Origin: Amblyornis subalaris
Lineage: Eukaryota > Chordata > Aves > Passeriformes > Ptilonorhynchidae
Length of the DNA stretch: 64,000 nucleotides
Direction: 5' to 3'
Assembly: GCA_018881555.1 (NCBI GenBank)
Contig: JACAXG010000002.1
Coordinates: 25,445,786-25,509,785, forward strand
Positions 11,651 through 25,976 of this stretch are shown here, in pieces. Under the pieces are notes generated by a model. The model was not told the origin of the DNA and made no database searches. It saw only the letters and a program-made list of their open reading frames with translations. A program made the translations under genes and the position numbers. Each line of letters opens with the position of its first letter. The first letter of the stretch is position 1.

Positions 11651-14600
11651 TGCCATTGCTTTTTGGAATCAGTGGCGTCTAAACTAATAAATAGTACCAG
11701 TCCAAAGCTGATGAGAAATAGCTACATTTTAACAAGTGTCTGCTCTTTTTAAGTAATAACAGATCTTCTGTAGAAGCGCTGGAAGCCCGTTATGACCTGC
11801 CACCAGACTGCATCAGCCTTCCGAGGGCCCTTCTATTTCCTTAAACCTTTACTGAATTAGGTCTGAGGAAGCTGCTTATATCTCCATATTGTCTTGCTGT
11901 CACTAGGTTTAAATGGAAATCTATTCACTGAAATCCTTTTTTTCATCAGCCATTTTTTCCCGCATTGGATCAGATGTCAATACTGCCTTTATTGGGAAGG
12001 AGCAGGGTCATGCCTGAACAATGCTGTGCTCTTTTAATGAACAACACAGGTTTCTGCAGCTGACTTTTCATCCCCTCACGTTCTGAAAAAAAAAAAAAAA
12101 AAAATCAAACTCCTCAGTGCTATCCCTTATGACACTTTCTTCTTCTCTCATTTTCCTGCTCTGGTTCATGTCAAAGTGCATGTTTTCCCATGACCAATTC
12201 CTCTTGATGCACATCTCTGTCAACTAACAGTGCAATTTGTCTCCATAAAAGAGATTGCAGTGAAACTGTTCACAAAATAGGCACAAATACATGAAACCTT
12301 TCCATTACCTCGAAGAAAAATGGCACAATGGATGAACTTTGCAAGAATTCATTCCTTCTGCAAGGCATATCCCAGTCCTTCCTCATTCAGTGGACAAATC
12401 TAAAGTCAACAGATATAGAGGAAGAAGATAGAAGTTGAGAGAAGATTGATTGAATAGACGGAAAGATAAAATCCTAAAAGTCCTTTTGCACTTACAGCTT
12501 AATCCAGATAGCACCTAAACTTATAGAATCTTTATATCCTAAAAACAGGCAGCCAAGTTCCAACTGGCTTCTAAGAGCAATCAAGTTCTAGACAAGTGTC
12601 TTTCCTTCATCTTAGGTCCTCAAAGATGCTCAGACAAAAGANGTTCTTGGAGCAGTCTCAAATATCTACGATGAACTTGCTACTTTAAAACAGCATCACT
12701 GAGTTTTGGGGTTTGTTTGCTTTGATTTGGTTTGTACTAATCCCTTTGAATAGTAACTTCACAATTAGATTATGCAGCTAGACTGTGGAGGACCTGAGCT
12801 TGGCTTTTTCCTTCCAAATCCCCACGTCCTATGAGGCTGTGTTGACTGCCAAACTATATCTTAGTGTGACACTTACTTAGTGGGGCTCTCTCTGCTTTCC
12901 CGTTGGTGCTGGATTCAGAAGGCAGGAAAAAAAAAAGAGCAATTGGAGAACAGCTGCTGGTTGCTGCTTCAAAAAGTATGTGTTATGGAATGGATCTTCC
13001 AAGGCAGAGAGCATGCCCTTCTCCTTTGGCTGTAGTTGTAAGCAAGGTTAGCATGTTAACTTTAGGTTGTCCCTTGCTTTGGGTGCCATAGGGTGGGGAA
13101 GCCAAGGGGATACTCAAAAGTGTCTTGCAACAAGGCTAATGCTGAGTATGTATATTGCAGGGAGTCTGAGGTGTCACTGAGGGATCCTGAAATACCTCTG
13201 TGGGGTAGAAAATGTAGGCACTGTGATGCTCAGATTTTTATGTACATAAGAACAGGACTCAGTTACAATGACCTAACCCCAACAGTAGTTTAATATCTCC
13301 CGTGAGGATGGATGACCCACCAGCATTTCCTTGTGTACTCTGTGGTTGTATCCCTCATCCACAGAGCCTTCTCCCCACCACTGTCCAGATTCATACAGGT
13401 CTATGGCTCCCACTGAAGTCACTGGGAGCCAGGAATTATGTATATAAACACCTTCTCTTCTGCAAAGAGCCTAAAGTCTCTGTGGGTCCTCTAAACACTA
13501 CTCCAACAGCTTCTAGTGTCCCTGTAATTTATACTTTAAACTCCCTACAGTGGAGCAGAGGGCTGAGCTGAATGCAGAGGGAGAGAGACCAGGGGAAGAG
13601 ATTGTCAGCAGTATTTCTTGGTAGTCATCAGAGTGCAACATGAGATGCTCCCCATACCATCCATGCCAACATCTGTATACATGAAACAGAAAGAGTTGTA
13701 GCCGCAGAGGGAGGCATGTTTTATGTGGTATACTTCTGTTTGGAGTATGCTGTTCTGGATGACTTCAGTGCATTTTCACAAGTAAACGATGTTCTTGTGT
13801 GTGTATTAAAATGTTAATTCTTCTTTTTTAAGTTTTAACCCACAGTTTTAAAGATATATGAGAAAGACCTTGCCCTCTGCAGATGTGTATCAATCTACAA
13901 AAGATGTAATATGACTTGCAGTGCCAGTAGGGCTGGTATAGGTTCTTTGATGGTTAAGCATGGGAATTTATGAAGCCTGTTTTGTGTTCTCCCATGTGGT
14001 CTGGTAGGAATAGTGTCAAAAGAGTTGAAAATGGAGTTTAGATAAGTACAAAAGGAAAGTCAGGTCTTTAGGATCACTAAATTATATTAACAGATCTCAA
14101 AATCAGGGACCTGATTCTACAGTCAGAAAGTACTGTAGAAATGTTGAAGGGAACTGTTGAAGGAAGGAAGAGGTGTGTGTCATGAAGTGATGAGACTAGC
14201 ATAGGATGAAACAAGAAGAGTAACACAAAGTCTTTTGATGGGTCCAATTTATTCAGGCTGAAAAAATAAAGTGCTGACAAGGTGTGGATAGAGAGTACCG
14301 TTTCAAAAATGTTTTACCTCTCATATAAGTGGGAAATCTAGAGATGATAGAGCAACTGAAATTTTTCCACCATTATCTTTTAATTGAAAAATAGAAGGAT
14401 AAGTACATAATTACATGTAAGATGGGTATTATCCTAAAAATGTGTACATTTTGTAAAATAAAAACAAGCAAAAAACCACAGACCTTGTTACGCTTGGGAC
14501 AAAAATATTTGCTAATCAATACTTAAATACTTTTAGGACAAAAGTATTATTTCAGAGAAAGAATATTTTATTTAAATTTTAAAGCTTTAAATCCTGGTCA

Positions 14601-17600
14601 ATGTACTGTACTGCAAAGCTGCCACTAGATTTTATTACATCTTGTATAAAAGTCTAGGATATAGAAGGAGGTGACAATAATGAAAATGCCATCATGTTTA
14701 ATTCGTCTACCCTGCTTTTAGTGATATCTGTCAGTGGTGTGTGTAAACTGAGTACATCTGCATTTCATGCTTTGTAGAAATGTATTTCCATAGACAAAGT
14801 GCAACTATAATTCATACTTTTGGATGAGTTGGCATGTGCTTTAGGAACTTTGCTTCTGTGAGTTAAGAATTGTAAGAGAAAAACCAGATGATTAAAGGCT
14901 AATATAATTTTTTTTCTGTGTGCAAAGGATGACTAAGGCTGACGCTAGCCATGACTCACCTGTGAGAAAGAAAAAGAAGCACCTTGCACACTCTGTCAAG
15001 GAAAAGACAGGGAGAAGTAAAGCCTTAAGTAGGAATGAAAAATGCTAGAGAGATATGAGTAAAACCAAGAACAAGAAGTTCTCACTGTGTGCTCAACAAA
15101 CGAATTTATTATGAGTACTCATAAACAACAGCTGAAGATCCCTCTTTAAATAGAAAAGTACCTCTCTGCTATCTCCATACCCTACCTTTTTTTTGCCAGG
15201 ATTTTCAGCTTCTCTCTGTACTATATTTTTCTGAATGAAACTATTTTGTCAGTAAAAGGTTCCACCACTGAGACATCAATTCTACTCTCTGTATCTCAAG
15301 TTTGAACTTCTGAAACTACAAATCTGTGATTATTCTTTGACCAAAAAAAAAAATCCCATATTTGAATTTCTGATACATTTTCTGAAAGGTTACCAGGTTC
15401 CATCTCCATAAAAATCCTTCTTGGTCACACCATAATTATTTCCTGCATCAGCTACTGTAATTCTCATTTTAGTGGCCTCCTAAAGCCATACTCACTGGAC
15501 TTCAAAGTGCCTAGAAAACTGCAGTCAGACCATATGTTATTTGCTAAGGAGCTTCATCTCTCTTTGACTTTATTGACTTGCTGTCCCTCTGCCTGCAGAA
15601 TTCAAATAAACTGTTAATTCTTTTAATTCACTTTTGCCTCACTTTGTATTCAGTCTTCAGCCTAAGTATAATTCAGTTCTCCTACCCCAAATTTTGCCTG
15701 TGTTATTGTTCACACAGATCAATTTCCATGAATATCTACAAGCCAAAGTTAGGAAAGTGGAACTTTTCTGGGGTTTTCTGTGAATTTTCCAAGGGGAAGA
15801 GGAACAAGATAGTGTTTGACCTTTGAAGAAAGATTTCCATTTTGAGAAGGAGGCTACCAAAATAATCTACTTTTTTCAATTCTTTTCTGAATTTTCTGTG
15901 AGTCTCGGGAGTAGAAAAAAAATCAGATAAACACATCAGCGTGAACTCAAGCCCTCCTATGCCTATGTCATTCCCTTCTTGTTAGTGGGCTGTTACCTTG
16001 TAGAAGCAGAGGAATTAGCTCTTTATTTCCATCTTCCTTTTATTTTAACAATCTCAAGCTTCTTAGACATCAGTATACATAGTTCAGGGTTGTCCTCAAA
16101 AATGCTGTTCGCCTCTCCTGCTTCCAGGAGAATGTCCTATCTTAACTACATTGTATTTCTGTTTTTCCAGGTGGTAGTAAACCTGTATACAACAACATTT
16201 GTCTTTTGTCTTTCCATATGCTACCTTAACTCTCTCATTTGTACTCTACCTTCTGCTTTCTTACATGATAATTGCTATCTCAGCTTCTAATCCATGGCAT
16301 AATGAAGGATGCTACAATCAATTAAATCACATTCTTTTTAACTAGTAAGCATTGATAGTCAAGAGATTGATTTCTGGGTCAACCACTTAACAGTGGGCCC
16401 TTATGTCTCCTAATGTTCATGAAATTATAGTGCTAAATTCTTATTCTTGGTTTCATTGCTCCAGCAGATCAACCATATGCGGTTGGAAAACTTTAAAATT
16501 AAACATCAGAAGAGTAGGGGAAAGAAAGTTTCCTTTTGCCTCTCAAGAAAACGCATTGTTTAATTCATTCAAATATAAATGGAATGCTCATACTAAGCCA
16601 CTAGGATGTGCTTAATTTCTTAAAGATGTTTTTTCATGTGATGAAGTATCATCTGACCCAATAAACCAACTCTAGCCCGGGTTTGTAGGTTTGCAAAAAA
16701 TAAGCACTGCCCAACAAACTTCCCACTTCCTTTTCTTTTGGTTTTCTGTATGAAAGAATCCCTTTCAGGGGAAATGTTAGAATGATATTTTCAGATGTCC
16801 AGACAATATAGGACCAGACCACAGAATTAAAGTATTTTCTTTGTCTTAAGATAGATTTCTCCTCTAAGTATGAATAAACATTTGGATCAGATCAATTGTT
16901 TCCTTTGAATTCTAGCAGAAAGGGAATTAAGTGGTTAAGCATACCGTTTACTGGTAGTATTTTAAGAGACAAACATTTCCATCTGATCACTCTGTAAGTT
17001 TTACATTGATTGAAACATGTTCTAAAAATTACTATTTTGCTTATTAGGAAGGTCACAATGTGCTCAGAGTTTATATAAAATGTCAGGTGAACTAATAAAA
17101 TGTTCTTTTATGTAGGCAGTGCAAATGCTGTAATTTTTAAAAAACCCTAAAAATACATATTAGCTTAGATTTTATGTAGAAAACAGAAAATCCTTCAAGT
17201 GACAAGAAAAGGTTAAAATACACTTCTCACTACACTCTCCTGGCTGGTTCCACTCTCTTACAGTTTCAGTCAGGGATAGCTGTGATTGGAAACAACACGT
17301 ACATTTTAAAGTACTAAGACTAGACAAATAGGTCTTTCCTAATAATGTGGGTGAGTTAAACTGCTTTGTTGCTTCTGTTGTTATGCAGCTCTTGTGTTAT
17401 TAACCATGGAAATAAGGAATGCTCAAAGCATCTCACCACTCGTGTAGCTTTTTTTTTTATTGGACAAAGGTGCATCACTGAGGAAAATGCCAAGGAGGTC
17501 TTGGCTTTGGGAGACCAAAGGGATCCCAAAATTGTAGAATTTTTCATTTCTAAAAAAATATAACTCACTCTCAAAATACAGGCCCTAATTTCTAATATCA

Positions 17601-18899
17601 TTACACCCACTTTTGTTTCAATAAGTTTATACCTGTTTTAAGTAGATAACTAGAAGGCAAGTGGGCCCCCAAAATCAAGGTATCTGAACTAAACAAACAT
17701 TTTTGATATCTAAACACTGAGACCACCTTTCTAAATAATTTGTCCTACTCTACATCATCAATGTGCCCTCTTGTCTATATCAAACGTGCTTTTATGTTGC
17801 CATCAATTTAAAAATCACGTTAAAAAAAATCTATAGAATGATATATTAGCTCTCATTAATCATGATTCATATTGCTACCTTTTCTATTAAAAAATAATCT
17901 GTTGGTGCCTAACTTTGGACATGAGGAGCTTGGCCTCTGCCTGGAAGCCTGTCTTTGACCATGGCACTATGCAAAAGATAAGAACCACCGCAGTGACAGG
18001 AAGTGGGGTTATTTTTCATCTTATCTCAGTGCTCCATACCCAAGAAATATGGGGCTCTCAATAAAGCAGGAACTCTAGAATAAGGATAAGTCTTCTACTT
18101 CTGTGCCTTAGTACACCTAAAAAGGATCCAAAATCACAATGCAGAGTTTGGGGGAATTTAGCCTTTTTTTCACCTCCTTGCTTCCTCACCAGTGCTGGGA
18201 AGGAGAGGCTTGTGGCTAGGTGGCATCCCTGCCTCCTCCCATCCTTACTCATGCAAGAAGAAAAGACAACTTGAATGGACAGAAGCATGATGGCCAAAAT
18301 TGCCTTCCTTCAGGAAAAGCTTTCTGTCATCTTCTGCCTCTCTGCCCATGCCTGGTTTGATCTTCCTCTGGAGGCATAAATAAAGGAGATGAACCATAAG
18401 AAATGGCTCTTCTTGGCCATCTTAGAGCTATTTGAAGTCTAAATAGAGAGCAAGTCACCTCAATTCCTCAGGAAAACATGGTAAAAGCTGGCAACACTGT
18501 GCGTGGGGTTCTGGCAAAAGCTTCCACATGAATAAGAGGTGCCTACTAGACTTTTGTCAGGGCTGACTGGGTTACATGCTCTTGGTTTACTATGTTCATG
18601 AAGACCAAATGTTGCTTTAAAAGTGGCAGAGGAATGAACAGCATTTAAAATAAGCCAGTTTAAAGCCTGGGCTTTTGCTGAGCTTTTATAATCTGCCATT
18701 TACTGAAAATATCTCTGTGTGTGAGATCTTTTCCCCTAAGAACATATGTCCTTCCTGCTTGTTCAGACTCTGATCCTAATCTCAATTGTTTGATGTCATA
18801 ATCTGTAGTATGGGAATGCAGAGAAATGCCTTCAAAAAAAACCCAGTGCTAATTGAGAGAAGGTGCCTTCTGGGGGTTTTCTGTGTGCAATAGTTTCAG
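11651..18899. other. Unique non-coding DNA, no gene seen
   Basis: Mostly AT-rich single-copy-looking sequence. A 19-base A run lies at 12086-12104. A small palindrome at 13405-13430 is listed separately. The part near 15390-15540 has words reminiscent of an ancient vertebrate repeat, but too degraded to name. No open frame shows a recognisable domain. Confidence 0.45.
13405..13430. repeat. Short inverted repeat (8-bp arms)
   Basis: The arms ggctccca (13405-13412) and tgggagcc (13423-13430) are perfect complements around a 10-base centre, ctgaagtcac. The motif 'cactgaagtcaatggga' is common in old interspersed repeats of sauropsids, so this may be a scrap of one. Confidence 0.4.
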
Positions 18900-19030
18900 G
18901 AATGACTGGAAGAAAGCATATTAATCAATTTTGCAGATGATTTGCAGTGGGAAAAGATCATAAACCACTTAAAGGCTGGGGATAATAGAGAACACAGTTT
19001 TCATAAAACAAAGGAAAAATCTAACATCAC
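18900..19030 (+). mobile_element. Possible old CR1-like RT fragment
   Basis: The words 'gaaagcatattaatcaat' and 'tttgcagatgat' resemble the CR1 reverse-transcriptase segment encoding the FADD-type catalytic motif, in which 'TTTGCAGATGAC' is a landmark. Flanking similarity is poor and fades by about 19030. It may be an ancient fragment or a chance match. Confidence 0.35.
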
Positions 19031-22000
19031 TTAGAGTATACTGGACATTCAGATCACTTCCCATAGCTATTCAGCAAACATTTTTGAAAACATTTTGAAA
19101 ACCAATATAGATACAAGAATGAATCAATGAACACCATAAGAAACATACTCATGCCTTAGTCTTTGGAAGCACCAGGAAGAAACCGAAGTGTTTTCAGTAC
19201 TCAATCTTATTCTCCTAAATTACAGAAAAGACAATATTTGTCTTTAGCAAAATTAGTGCTGCTATACTGTGTTGTTATTCTAGCAAACAGGATGAGACAA
19301 TAGCAATCTTACATCCTGTTCAAACATATTGTACTGTGCCATTTTCTTCATACTGATACTAACTATGAACATCTGTAGAGTGCCTTTTAATTTCAACCCT
19401 CATAACAGGATTTAGACTCCACTCACTAAGAAGATGACTTTTTTAATGAACTCGCAACAATTTTTTCCTTATATTCACTAGCAATTCCAGCTATGTATAC
19501 AGATCTCTTTCATGGAGTTGTGCTAACTCTGTGTGGCTGCAGAAATGCAATTGCCCTGTGTACGTTGCAAAGGTCAGTAATTTCAAGGTTTCAGCAAGTT
19601 ACATCAAACAACATACAGCTGCATCAACATGCAGATGTTAAATACACTTGCTAATTTTGCTTGTAATCCGTGAATTGCTTTAGATGTTATTTAGCACCAT
19701 TTTGTCAGTATAGCGGAGGAGTCCAGGCTTAAGTAAGTGCAGCAACAGGATTGGTAAAATATGCTTTGATAGATCATCTCAGGCCTCCAGACAAATCCAT
19801 CTGAATGTTTTCACATTATCTTTTATTTATAAAACATGTAATTTTTAATATAACTTTTTCTAACTTTTTAATATTTTTATACCATTATCTTTTTCTTTTT
19901 TATCTGATAGCTCACATTTCAGAAATTCATAAAGAATGGGCCCTGTAATTACTGTGATTTGACTGTGGAAAATAGAAAATGTTCATTACATAGTATATTT
20001 CAGACAGGTCTTTTGTTTAGTAGTCTATTATCATCTGGGTGAGATAAACAGAAGAATGAGACTACAATGGTCTCATCCCATTATGAGGTCCCTAGTCCAG
20101 CTATTTTACATTTTTGCTTTAGTGTCCTGATTTGTAAAAAGGTAATTAAAAATCTATTTGCCTTAAACAGATATTATAGTGGAGTTAATGAATAATGTCT
20201 GTACACCGCTTTGAACATCTAGAGAACAATATGTGAATGGTAAGGGCTGTTTTCCCTTTCATTTTTTAGTCTATGTCTCACACTCAGTTTGTATCTCTCT
20301 TCTCTAAACTCTTCCTACAGTAATTTTATATTTCTAATATTGATAAATCCAAAGTCAGCTTCTTGATTCAGTCTCATTGAACCTGGAAGAATTCCTCTGG
20401 AACCATGTTGCTTTTTCTTTTATATTCCTTGTGTTATAGTGGCTGTTCTCTGTTAATTTTATATTTCTTCACTCTATTAAAAGTTAGACAAAACCTTTGC
20501 CTTATCATATGTATTCCCTTTTCTCCAGATTTCTTCTGTTTTCTCTGAATCACTTATTTCTTTTCTGACTGTTCAAATGCGGGATTTTTCTGAATACACT
20601 GTATATAGGACCATTCAAAAAAAATCAAATCAATTCTAGCTTGTACATTTACAAGACTGAGAGAATTTTGTATTTCTAGTGTGTAAGATGATTTTCTTGT
20701 AACTTAATTATGGTAAGCAAGAAGCACCAGGCCAAATGAAGAAAGATGGAATGTTTTGTTTTCTAATGAATTTCACACAGACATAACAGTTTCTCTCGTG
20801 CTGGCTCAAAACAAGGAGCATGCAAGTGGTATGAACAACACTGTCAGCAGCAACCTCATTTGCTTAACCTCAGTGCATAAAAAAAAAAGAGACAAAGTTT
20901 TTTGGAATGCAAATATTATTGTGAAATGGGGGGAAAAAGAGGAAAGGAAAAAATATAGGTTACACATGGCTGCTTTTAATGGAAATAGTATGATGTCGTT
21001 TCTCCCTTTCTTCATGGTTTGAAGTTAGCGATCCCCAGAGAGAAAAATTCTGAAGTTGTAATGAAAAGGGATCATTTCAGAACACATAACAGGCAGTTCC
21101 CTCTTCTTTTATGTTCTAGGGAGAGAGAATGTTTCCATTGTATGTGGCTTTTTGATATATGACTTTGAAAAGAATACTCAATCCTTCCATGAAAAGGTTG
21201 AATATTCTTCTTTGCTTAGTTCTCATTCCTGAATTACATTGAAATCCCACTCCCTGGTTATTCATAACTTACTAAAGTTTCCCTGTGAGGCTTAAAACTG
21301 TAGCAGTCTAGACTAGCAAGGACGTATTAAAAAGAAATACCAAGCTAAAACAAATAATGCATTGCAGAATAAACAATATCTGAGACATAGTGGAAGGAGA
21401 ATCAACCCCATCCTTCCCTTTTTCTTTCCCTCATGGTGACTACAGAAAAATTTATGCCAGTAGAAGGTTTTGCTTACATTAAATTGGGAGGCCATTTGTT
21501 GGTACAATGCATTTCAAGCTCAGAAAGCACTGGAAGGCTGAACTCGAGACATTCACACTACGCAATAATTGCTCCACTTAACAATTAAATTTTAAGCAGT
21601 TCTGTTATTGGATTACTCTTTTGAAGCCTGGCTTGAAAATCAATCTAATAGCATTATAACAGTGTCTAAAAGAAAACTGGAGCTTCAAGAAATCCATGTT
21701 GGAGTTTTTTTGCTGTCATTCTTCCTCAGCTGCCAGTGCAGTTTAATGTTCTACAGTGTGAACAATTTCTAAGAACAATTGGACTAAAAATGGATCTCAA
21801 ACAACAAAAGGTGAAGCAAGCAGAGGTGTATGTCTATAGAAGTAGGGCAATATGTGAACATCTGCAAATATCAGCTGAAATTTTTAATCCTCTTTTAATT
21901 AGACTTCTTGGAAATAATTTCATGTGATAAAAGTTTGAAGTAAGGCATCAGACATGGTACTGCTNAACAACTTCCAGCCGTCTGATTGCAGATTTGCTTT

Positions 22001-25000
22001 GCAAGGGTTATGTTCCACTAACCTGAAAAGAGGAGTGTTCTGTTCATCTTGCCTGACATTACACTAACCAAAATTTTATTCACCTAAATATGTACCCTCA
22101 CATCCTTTATAGAAAGAGTTTGCCAGTTGTTTATGTGCCTTTTTCAGGATGAGATGACTCTCCTTGTGAATTTTAATTTCTTTTGTCCCACAGAGGAAGT
22201 TAGGTGATCAGTCCAGACTTACCTATTATTTCTGTGTTAATTCATGGAAGAATCGTATCTCATCAGACCTCATGGGACTTNGAATACTGCTTAAAAATTG
22301 TTCTCAAGTAATATTGAAAGAGTACAGATCTCACAAAAAAGTCTGGGTATGGTGTGAACTCAGTATTTCATGGCAGGGATATGCATTTCATTCAACAACA
22401 CCAAGGAGCACAGGGAGTCACTGCTGACAAAAGTTCTAGTCCACAGGCTAGATGACTTTTATGAGTACACATCTCTTTTAATGGATCTTAGTAGTTTTGT
22501 GAGATTTAACTTGTCTTTTAAATAATGTATGCAGGATTTAAAGTTTTAACTGACATGCCCAGGCAACTTACATCTGCATTAATTATTTTGGGATTTTCCA
22601 GCAGTATTTTGTGGTATTCATTTTCCATTTCTGTAATAAAAAAGACAGTGACTTTTACTAAGTGAGGCACATAGGTTTAACTCAGCCAGTAGGACTTTAT
22701 TCACTTCCTAATTTTATAGTGTTGAAAAATAATAATCTCATAATAAATAGTTTTGTAAATTCCTGCTTAGAAATACAATCCTCTCCTGTCCCACGTACTC
22801 TTTAAGAGCTACTGTAATTACTCTTTTGATGCAGGATTCAGCTGACCTAACCCAAGACATAAAACTTTAGCACCTTGCCAAAGTTAATTGTCTATACAAC
22901 TTCTAGAGACACAGGTAACCCCATCTTAAAGCAGATGTTTTGGATAGGTGCACTGAATTTCTTTACTCAGGTGTGGGTGTCCTTCCTTCCAAAGGAGCAG
23001 AAATGGCAAATGTGGACAAGACACCTAACTCGAAGAGGGATCAGATGACTCCCAATGAAGTCCATATTCTATATTTTCTTGGAGCAGAATCTTTTTCATA
23101 GAAGTTTCATGGAAGATGGTAACTAACTCTAAGCTTTTTCAAGAAGAGCCCTTTCTACTAGAACATTGTTTCACAGAAGACAGATGATCTTTTTCCCTTT
23201 TCATTTCACTTCCATCACATAAACCCTTCTGAATGCATTCCGCCAGTTTCCAAAGTGCCAAAAAAAGCCGAGGCACAGGCAGCCTGAGCAGGAAGAGTAG
23301 CTCAGAGAGAAGAGCTTGGGATTCAGGTGAGGCTCACATGCTGTTGTGCAGTGAAGGCAACAATGGGATGATGGCGTTTCACAGCAGAGACTGAGAATGA
23401 CTGGGCCAGCAGAATTACACTGAGTGTTGGGGAGTGACAAGACCATAGTGGGAACAACTCGGGTTATCAGCTTAGAGGGATAAAGTAGGACTTGTGTAGG
23501 CTACTGTTTCCCTGCATCACTTTACATTCTGGCCGCAAACACTTGAAACTTATGAATAATACAAGTTTAGTTCATCCCCAGACAGTAAAACAGGTTGTTT
23601 TGGCAAGACTCCACTCAGCCTCATATACTTCAGAACTAGATTTGTATTTTACATAACGTATTTCCTTGCATGGTTTCTACAACCAGTTCATTTTGGTCAC
23701 TGTGGTTTGGGGATAGACTTGACCAAATCCAAATCTGTGTCACAGCCATTTTAATCACAGTGCAATTAGAGATTACAGCATTTTAAAATGGCCCACATTC
23801 ATGACNAAAATCCAAAAGGCCCATACATGAAAATCTGCAGCAATCAAGTGCTTAAACAGCATTCAACAAAATCAGCTTGCAGTTGGGTAAGGAAAATTTG
23901 AATCAACATGCTCTGGTAACCAGTAACCATACATTGAATGCCAGCTGAATATTTAAAGTTAAAATGCAAAGCAGAGAAGCACAACAACTCGATTACTAAC
24001 TTCCTTTCTATGAAGAAAATATTGTTTTAAGTGAGCTGTTCTAATGATCAAGTATACCACAGGAATGTGTCAGCAATTACAGCACTCAGCAGGCTTTTTT
24101 CAACTTTTCTTTATCTAGCATCTCCTAAACACTAAGGAGAGATATGTCTTTTGGCCCCAGACTATATGGACAAAAAATGCTGGAAGCCAACTTTAAATAA
24201 TTAGTCCTTAAGGAATGCATNTACTCCCTGTGTGCTCTCTCATCTCAGGCAATACTAGGTTTATGAAAGGATGGTGAACTAAGGGACAGTGCTATCTGCT
24301 GATGAAGATGCAGAGAGAACTGACATAAATCATATTTTTTGAGCTCAGATTTGAAGCTCATGACTAAGTAACAAGAACCAGTTCAAAACTACCTGTTGTA
24401 CAGGCAAAATTGATATCTACTTCCCCAAACACGAGGGTTTGTGCCAAGCAGGGGTCTGATTATTCCACCTGTGGTCAGGGATAGAACAGAGCTGCAGGAA
24501 GAGGCCAGGAGGAGAAAGATAGGTACAGCTTGCAGGGGATGCTGGAAGTGAAAATAGAAACAGCCAGTATTGCCTCAGCAGAAACTGCCTTGCTGTTCAG
24601 CACCGTCTTCCATTCTCTGACACTGGCAAGGTTTTGCTGCCCTGTTGCAAGCGAGATTTGTAGCAACTATTTTGAGGTGTATGGTGGAGCTGGGTTTAGC
24701 AGGATGATGTGAAGAGAGCAGAAGGGAAAGAGGAAGAAATCGTTTCCTAGGAACACAATACTCTGGGGCACCCTGTTAACACAGTGCCTGATAAATGGTG
24801 CAACTTTGTGCCAGGCTAAATACTGAGCACCTGCACATGCTGGAGGTACTTCGCCTTTGTAAGCCCAGTTGGAGTGCTAGAGAACATCACTGTTTTAAGT
24901 CCAGTGACTGCACCTTAGCAGCTGCAGGGCAGAAATTCCATCTATAGCAATTACTTGGTGCATTTATGACACATTGAATTGGAAAGTTGGAATGAATCAC

Positions 25001-25735
25001 TTGCAACATAATTAGGATTGGAAGCCAGTTTCAGCCAGGGGTTGTTGTGTCATCTACCATATCTACTCCGTGTAATCACTTAGGTATTTTCATAGCACAT
25101 CTGTCTTCAAAATTTACTGAGTACTCTAGCACTCCACTGACCATACTCTGACCATACTCCTGAATTCTTTTAGTATAACACAACTTTAGTGTAAGATTGT
25201 CCAGCTATCAAAAGTCTGGGGCACTTTAAAATGATAGTCAGGATACTTGAACAGCACAAACTTCAGATTCTGAGTCAAACAAAAAGGTAAAAATTAAATA
25301 ATTTTCCCCTAAAGATGGGGATACAAAAGCAAATACTTCAACTCCACCTAAGGCAACAAGAAAATCCTAGTGCAAATGCTGTCATATAGGTAGGTTGCTA
25401 TTACTTGTGTCTCACATTTCATGCCTTTATGAAGCTTAACAGTGTGCATGATTTTAGANACATGAAGATTTTAACATGTGAACAGGCTTGCAGGTGAGAG
25501 AACAAACAGATGGCAGGTATGCCATTGTAGCAACTGTGAACTGTGGGTATTTCAGATTTTTACCACAGCATTGCTGGAGTGCTGGGAGATTTTCCAAATT
25601 ACCTCACTAGCTTGTCACAATTACACTTTAAAACGTTTTTAAAAAGTCAGGGAAGATGACATGAGCCTGGGGCAGTAGGCAAAAGAGAGAGGAAAGAGAC
25701 AAATGGGAAGAGGCTGTGGAGAGAGTGAGAGAGGG
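19031..25735. other. Unique non-coding DNA, no gene seen
   Basis: AT-rich sequence with no recognisable transposable element, gene or RNA. Stretches such as 19480-19800 and 21550-21700 are rich in homeodomain-type TAAT/ATTA words without low-complexity runs, a texture often seen in conserved non-coding elements. This cannot be judged without comparison to other species. Confidence 0.4.
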
Positions 25736-25976
25736 AAAGACAGAAAGAAAGGTAGAAACAAAGACAGAAAGACAGAAGGAAAGGAAAGGAACGGAAAGGA
25801 ANNNNNNNNNNNNNNNNNNNNNNNNNNNNNNNNNNNNNNNNNNNNNNNNNNNNNNNNNNNNNNNNNNNNNNNNNNNNNNNNGGAAGGAAGGAAGGAAGGA
25901 AGGAAGGAAGGAAGGAAGGAAGGAAGGAAGGAAGGAAGGAAGGAAGGAAGGAAGGAAGGAAGGAAGGAAGGAAGGA
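25736..25976 (+). repeat. Purine-rich (GGAA)n microsatellite with assembly gap
   Basis: An impure AGAA/GGAA purine stretch (about 25736-25801) leads into 80 N bases (25802-25881). About 24 near-perfect GGAA units follow (25882-25976). The open frames here (Gly-Arg-Lys-Glu repeats, or Leu-Pro-Ser-Phe on the other strand) are artefacts of the tetranucleotide. The real array length is unknown because the assembly failed inside it. Confidence 0.97.
25802..25881. other. Assembly gap (80 N)
   Basis: A continuous run of N inside the GGAA array. It is most simply explained by short reads failing to span the microsatellite. Confidence 0.99.

Noticed and set aside
12430..12560. hAT-type DNA transposon remnant
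   Set aside because: The 'agcacctaaacttatag' region is reminiscent of old sauropsid hAT repeats, but no terminal inverted repeats or target duplication were found.
15390..15540. Ancient vertebrate repeat
   Set aside because: A few words look familiar from old LINE or SINE 3' regions, but I could not align a consecutive stretch well enough to name a family.
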